A stretch of DNA of 64,000 nt from Xylaria sp. FL1777 (lineage: Eukaryota > Ascomycota > Sordariomycetes > Xylariales > Xylariaceae). A program made the translations under genes and the position numbers. Of this stretch, positions 59,803-64,000 are shown in pieces. Every line of letters starts with the position of its first letter. The stretch's first letter is position 1. The stretch is taken from the NCBI GenBank assembly GCA_022578965.1, contig MU400527.1:1-64000 (forward strand), written 5' to 3'. The notes below the pieces were generated by a model. It saw only the letters and a program-made list of their open reading frames with translations. It did not search any database and was not told the DNA's origin.

Positions 59803-62176
59803 ATGACTGACAAGACGATCCTCATCGTCGCGGGAAGCGACTCATCGGGTGGTGCGTAAGTTGCAAGGTCTATGAGGTATTTCTTTCTCTTACAAGGCGG
59901 ATGAGATGGGATATATACTCAACCAGCAGCCCCAAGATTTCTTAGCTAATTGGATGTCATTGATAGGGGTCTTGAAGCAGACCAGAAGGTCATCGCCGCT
60001 CATGGCTGCTACGCCATGACGGCCACGACGGCGCTGACGGCCCAGAATACTATGGGCGTCGAGGACATTCATCAGATTCCGCCCGAGTTCACGAGGAAAC
60101 AGATCGACGCTGTGTTCAAAGACATCCCGCCGAGTGTTGTCAAGACCGGTACGTTCGGCTGTTGGCTTTGGCTTTGGCTGCATGTGTGAGCTTATTTGCT
60201 GATGGATGAAGGCATGTTGGGCTCGGCGGCCACTATTCAGATGCTTTCTCAGGCACTGGTGGACTATAAAGTTGAAAAGCTGGTTTTGGACCCGGTAAGT
60301 AGGGAATACGCAAATAGAAAAAAAAGAAAGAAAGAAAGAAACCAAAAAGAAACTGCTATATGTCACAGCAAGCACTCTCCAGGCTAAACACAGCTGAACA
60401 TTGTCTATAAAGGTTATGGTAGCTACCACCGGCGCCCAACTCCTGCCCGCAGAAGCCGTTAATGAACTGCGCACGCTGCTACTGCCCCTAACCTTCATGC
60501 TGACACCGAACATCCCCGAGGCCAAGCTCCTGCTCGCGAACAGCGGCGGCGGCGAGGCAACCGGGGACATCCGGCGCCCCGAGGACCTGGAGGACCTGGC
60601 GCGGAGGCTCCGGGCCCTCGGGCCGCGGTGGGTGCTCGTCAAGGGCGGGCACGCACCCTTCACGAACGGCGGCATCGCCGCGACGTCCCCCGGCGAGAGA
60701 CACGTCGTCGTCGACGTCCTCGTGGGCCCCGACGGCGCCGTCACGCGCTTCGAGAGCCCGCACCTCGACTCCAGGAACACCCACGGCACCGGCTGCTCGC
60801 TCGCCGCGGCCATCGCGGCTAACCTCTCTAGGGGCCTGCGCGCTGTCGAGGCCGTCCGCGCTGCCTGCTGGTATGTTGAGGCTGCCATCCGCTCTGCCCC
60901 TGGGTATGGGAGGGGGAATGGCCCGCTTGGTCACTTCCACTCGACTTATATGCTGCCTTTTGCTCCGTGAGTTTTATCTGGTTTTGCGACGATTTAATAC
61001 TTCATGGATATACTCCTTTCTCCTCCTCCTCCTCCTCCTTCTTCTTCTTCTTGCCGTTGCGAGCTAATTATACTAAGTGGCCGGTTTGTGGAATGGTTGC
61101 TTTCCCGGCCAGACGTCGCCCCCGTGTGGCACCGCTTCATCAACCACCCCTTCGTGCTCGCGCTCGGCAACGGCCAGCTGCCGCTCGAGTCGTTCAAGAA
61201 ATATCTCGTCCAGGATTATCTGTACCTCGTGCACTTCGCGCGCGCAAATGCCCTCGCGGCGTACAAGGCGAAGAATATCCGGGACATCGCTGCTGTACGT
61301 CGACGTTATCTTATATCTGGAGAGAGCGGAGGGGCGGGGAGAAAGGTTGTACGCATAAATGCTGATTTTGGGGGGATTTTCGTATTTGTGATTTAGGGAG
61401 CAAAGATTGTCCAGCATATTCACACCGAGATGAAGTTGCACGTTGACTATTGCAAGAGCTTTGGCATCGAGATGGAAGAGATCGAAGCTACTGAAGAGCA
61501 TCAAGGTACGTACGTGACATCACTTTTTTTATAAGGCACACACACAGTTCTTCGAGGAGTTAAGTGGTGAGACGACTCGCTGATAAGTGGGATTCTTTTT
61601 TCGGTCGGTTCATAGCTTGCACGGCTTACACGAGATACGTCCTGGATATCGGGCAGTCTGAGGATTGGCTTGGCCTCCAGGTCTCCCTGGCGCCCTGCCT
61701 GCTGGGCTACGGTGCTATTGCGAAGCAGTTACATGCCGACCCGCGCACGAAAACCGATGGAAATACGGTAAGTGAATTATGCAATTTGTACTCTCCTACT
61801 CTAGCCCCTGTTAGGGGTTTCTGTCCGAACCCGTCTGTTTGAAATACGGGGGCCGCTGACTCTGGATGTTGCAGTACTGGCCTTGGATTCTCAATTACGT
61901 TGCAGATGACTATGTACAAGCTGTTCAGACAGGATGTGGTAAGTTACTCCCTATCCAGAAGTCGACAGAGGCGGCCGTAATTAATAGGTGTGATTCTGTA
62001 GAGCTCATGGAAAGGAATGCCGTTCTGCATTCTCCTACTAGGATTGAGGAGCTTGTGAAGATATTTATTCACGCTACTAAGGTAAGTGGGACATAGGATC
62101 TTTACTCAGACTGTCCAACGGGCTAATACAATCGTAGATGGAGATTGGATTTTGGGAGATGTTTCCGTCTGCTTGA
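59803..62176 (+). CDS. THI20: Bifunctional HMP(-P) kinase / TenA thiaminase II (Thi20)
   Basis: Ten exons: 59803-59855, 59967-60148, 60212-60294, 60413-60966, 61078-61294, 61397-61505, 61616-61767, 61875-61938, 62002-62081 and 62138-62176; 1,533 nt, 510 residues, all introns GT-AG and in phase. The N-terminal half is a ThiD kinase of the ribokinase family, phosphorylating hydroxymethylpyrimidine (phosphate) for thiamine synthesis: IVAGSDSSGGAGLEADQK at the start and the HGTGCS anion-hole motif near residues 230-235. The C-terminal half is TenA, which salvages or hydrolyses pyrimidine moieties: LPLESFKKYLVQDYLYL, the expected catalytic Cys in LAPCLLGYG (about 427) and a final EIGFWEMF with the expected catalytic Glu (about 500). 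Same domain order as yeast Thi20. Exon 4 is far more GC-rich than the others. Confidence 0.94.
61021..61052. repeat. (TCC)n(TTC)n tract inside THI20 intron 4
   Basis: A pyrimidine triplet microsatellite lies in the 111-bp intron 60967-61077, upstream of the AAG acceptor. It could act as an extended polypyrimidine tract. Confidence 0.85.
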
Positions 62177-62907
62177 CGGGTTTGGTGGGCAAAAGTTGGA
62201 GATATATTCAATCTTATATACTAGGTACAGCGCTGAAGAAAGGAAAGAGGAAGCATAGAAGTACGAAGCCTAGGAATATGTTTAGGACGTAAATTACATA
62301 CTGACCTTAAGGGCTTTGATCTATGTTAGCAACTGTCAGGCTTTGCCATTGTGTGAATGTATTGTTGTTTTCATTAACCTACAAGCATTACCTACTTAAG
62401 TTATGATAAGCTTATCGGCCTATCGATACCTGACATTGTGAGTAGATTTTCGTGCACGGACCATGTACCAACTTTTCTTTTGTTGCTAGGTCGGTAGCCG
62501 CCAGGTAAGGGACCTACAACCGGTTTTGTTGGGTCGAGACCGTGCTATAATGTGGGGCGCGCCTACCTAGTGCCAAAAAAAATTGACGGGTAGTGAATTT
62601 TCTTTGCCTCCGTCAATACAATACAATTTGAGTTGTGGAAGAGACATTCCCATCTCTTCTCCCTGAATCAACAACACCCCCCTTCTTGCCATCTTTCCAT
62701 CCAGAACCACATCGCCTCTCCATCTCCCGCTCATTTTTGCAGGTCGCGCTCCTGTATCCGTTCTTCACAGGCCAGAAAGGCCTTTTTTTTCATCGCCTCT
62801 CTGCTCAATCCTCCCGTTTGCGTCCGCTACTTCGTTGGACCTGCGTGCATATCTGCCTCGCTGCCGACTTGCAACAACACCAACAACCTACAACCATCAA
62901 CAGCACC
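62177..62907. promoter_or_regulatory. Upstream region and CT-rich leader of the DBP2-type gene
   Basis: 731 bp. The last 270 bases before the start are strongly C/T-rich with CAACAACACC words, typical of leaders of highly expressed fungal genes. A degenerate CTACCTAG word lies near 62563. No other gene seen. Confidence 0.5.

Positions 62908-64000
<1,093 letters not shown>

Noticed and set aside
59856..59966. TPP riboswitch in the first intron or upstream of THI20
   Set aside because: The conserved CTGAGA and downstream pairing blocks of fungal TPP riboswitches are not present by eye.
59890..60888. 332-residue minus-strand frame across THI20
   Set aside because: Antisense shadow of GC-rich THI20 exons; it crosses introns and exons without respecting any splice logic, and the plus strand has clear ThiD motifs.

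Overview
The window looks like nuclear DNA of a filamentous ascomycete (Pezizomycotina, probably Sordariomycetes-like). Introns are short (49-156 bp), with GT-AG ends and CTAAC/CTAAT-type branch sites. The proteins resemble fungal families (Fmp27, Pianissimo/Avo3, Thi20, Rrp5, a YML020W-like protein), and a very AT-rich repeat block carries transition-only damage typical of repeat-induced point mutation (RIP). The genus cannot be named from this sequence.

Left third (1-19353): transposon graveyard. A 304-bp LTR occurs three times without net length change: inverted at 3131-3434, direct at 4397-4700 and direct at 19050-19353. The two direct copies bound a 14,957-bp element with a 4-bp target duplication (ATGT at 4393-4396 and 19354-19357). 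An inverted second copy runs off the left edge, so 1-3434 and 4397-7830 form a 3,434-bp-arm inverted repeat around a 962-bp GC-normal island. Nearly all C/G has become T/A, but the outer parts of the LTRs are spared, so the mutation boundary can be read directly. No protein survives.

19354-25189: 5.8 kb of GC-normal but gene-free DNA with short simple repeats and recurring GTAGTGTAC-like words.

25190-64000: ordinary housekeeping gene territory. In order: a CRIB-motif protein (+), RRP5 (-), a YML020W-like alpha/beta-hydrolase-like protein (+), the giant lipid-transfer protein FMP27/BLTP2 (+), ESCRT-II VPS22 (-), ribosomal protein RPS16/uS9 (+, six exons), a 3.9-kb gene-free gap, the TORC2 subunit Avo3/Rictor (+), bifunctional thiamine gene THI20 (+, ten exons) and the 5' part of a DBP2-type DEAD-box helicase (+, cut by the window end). 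Exon joins were worked out by hand from splice signals, reading frame and protein-family continuity. There is no functional cluster: the genes serve ribosome biogenesis and translation (RRP5, RPS16, DBP2), membranes and trafficking (FMP27, VPS22), signalling (CRIB protein, AVO3) and vitamin metabolism (THI20). RRP5/YML020W-like and VPS22/RPS16 are divergent pairs with shared upstream DNA.

I found no evidence of a new multi-gene biological system. The observations most worth following are the LTR element with its readable mutation edges and apparent 5'-neighbour bias, the dispersed TACCTAGGTA palindrome, and several splicing or translation-start oddities.
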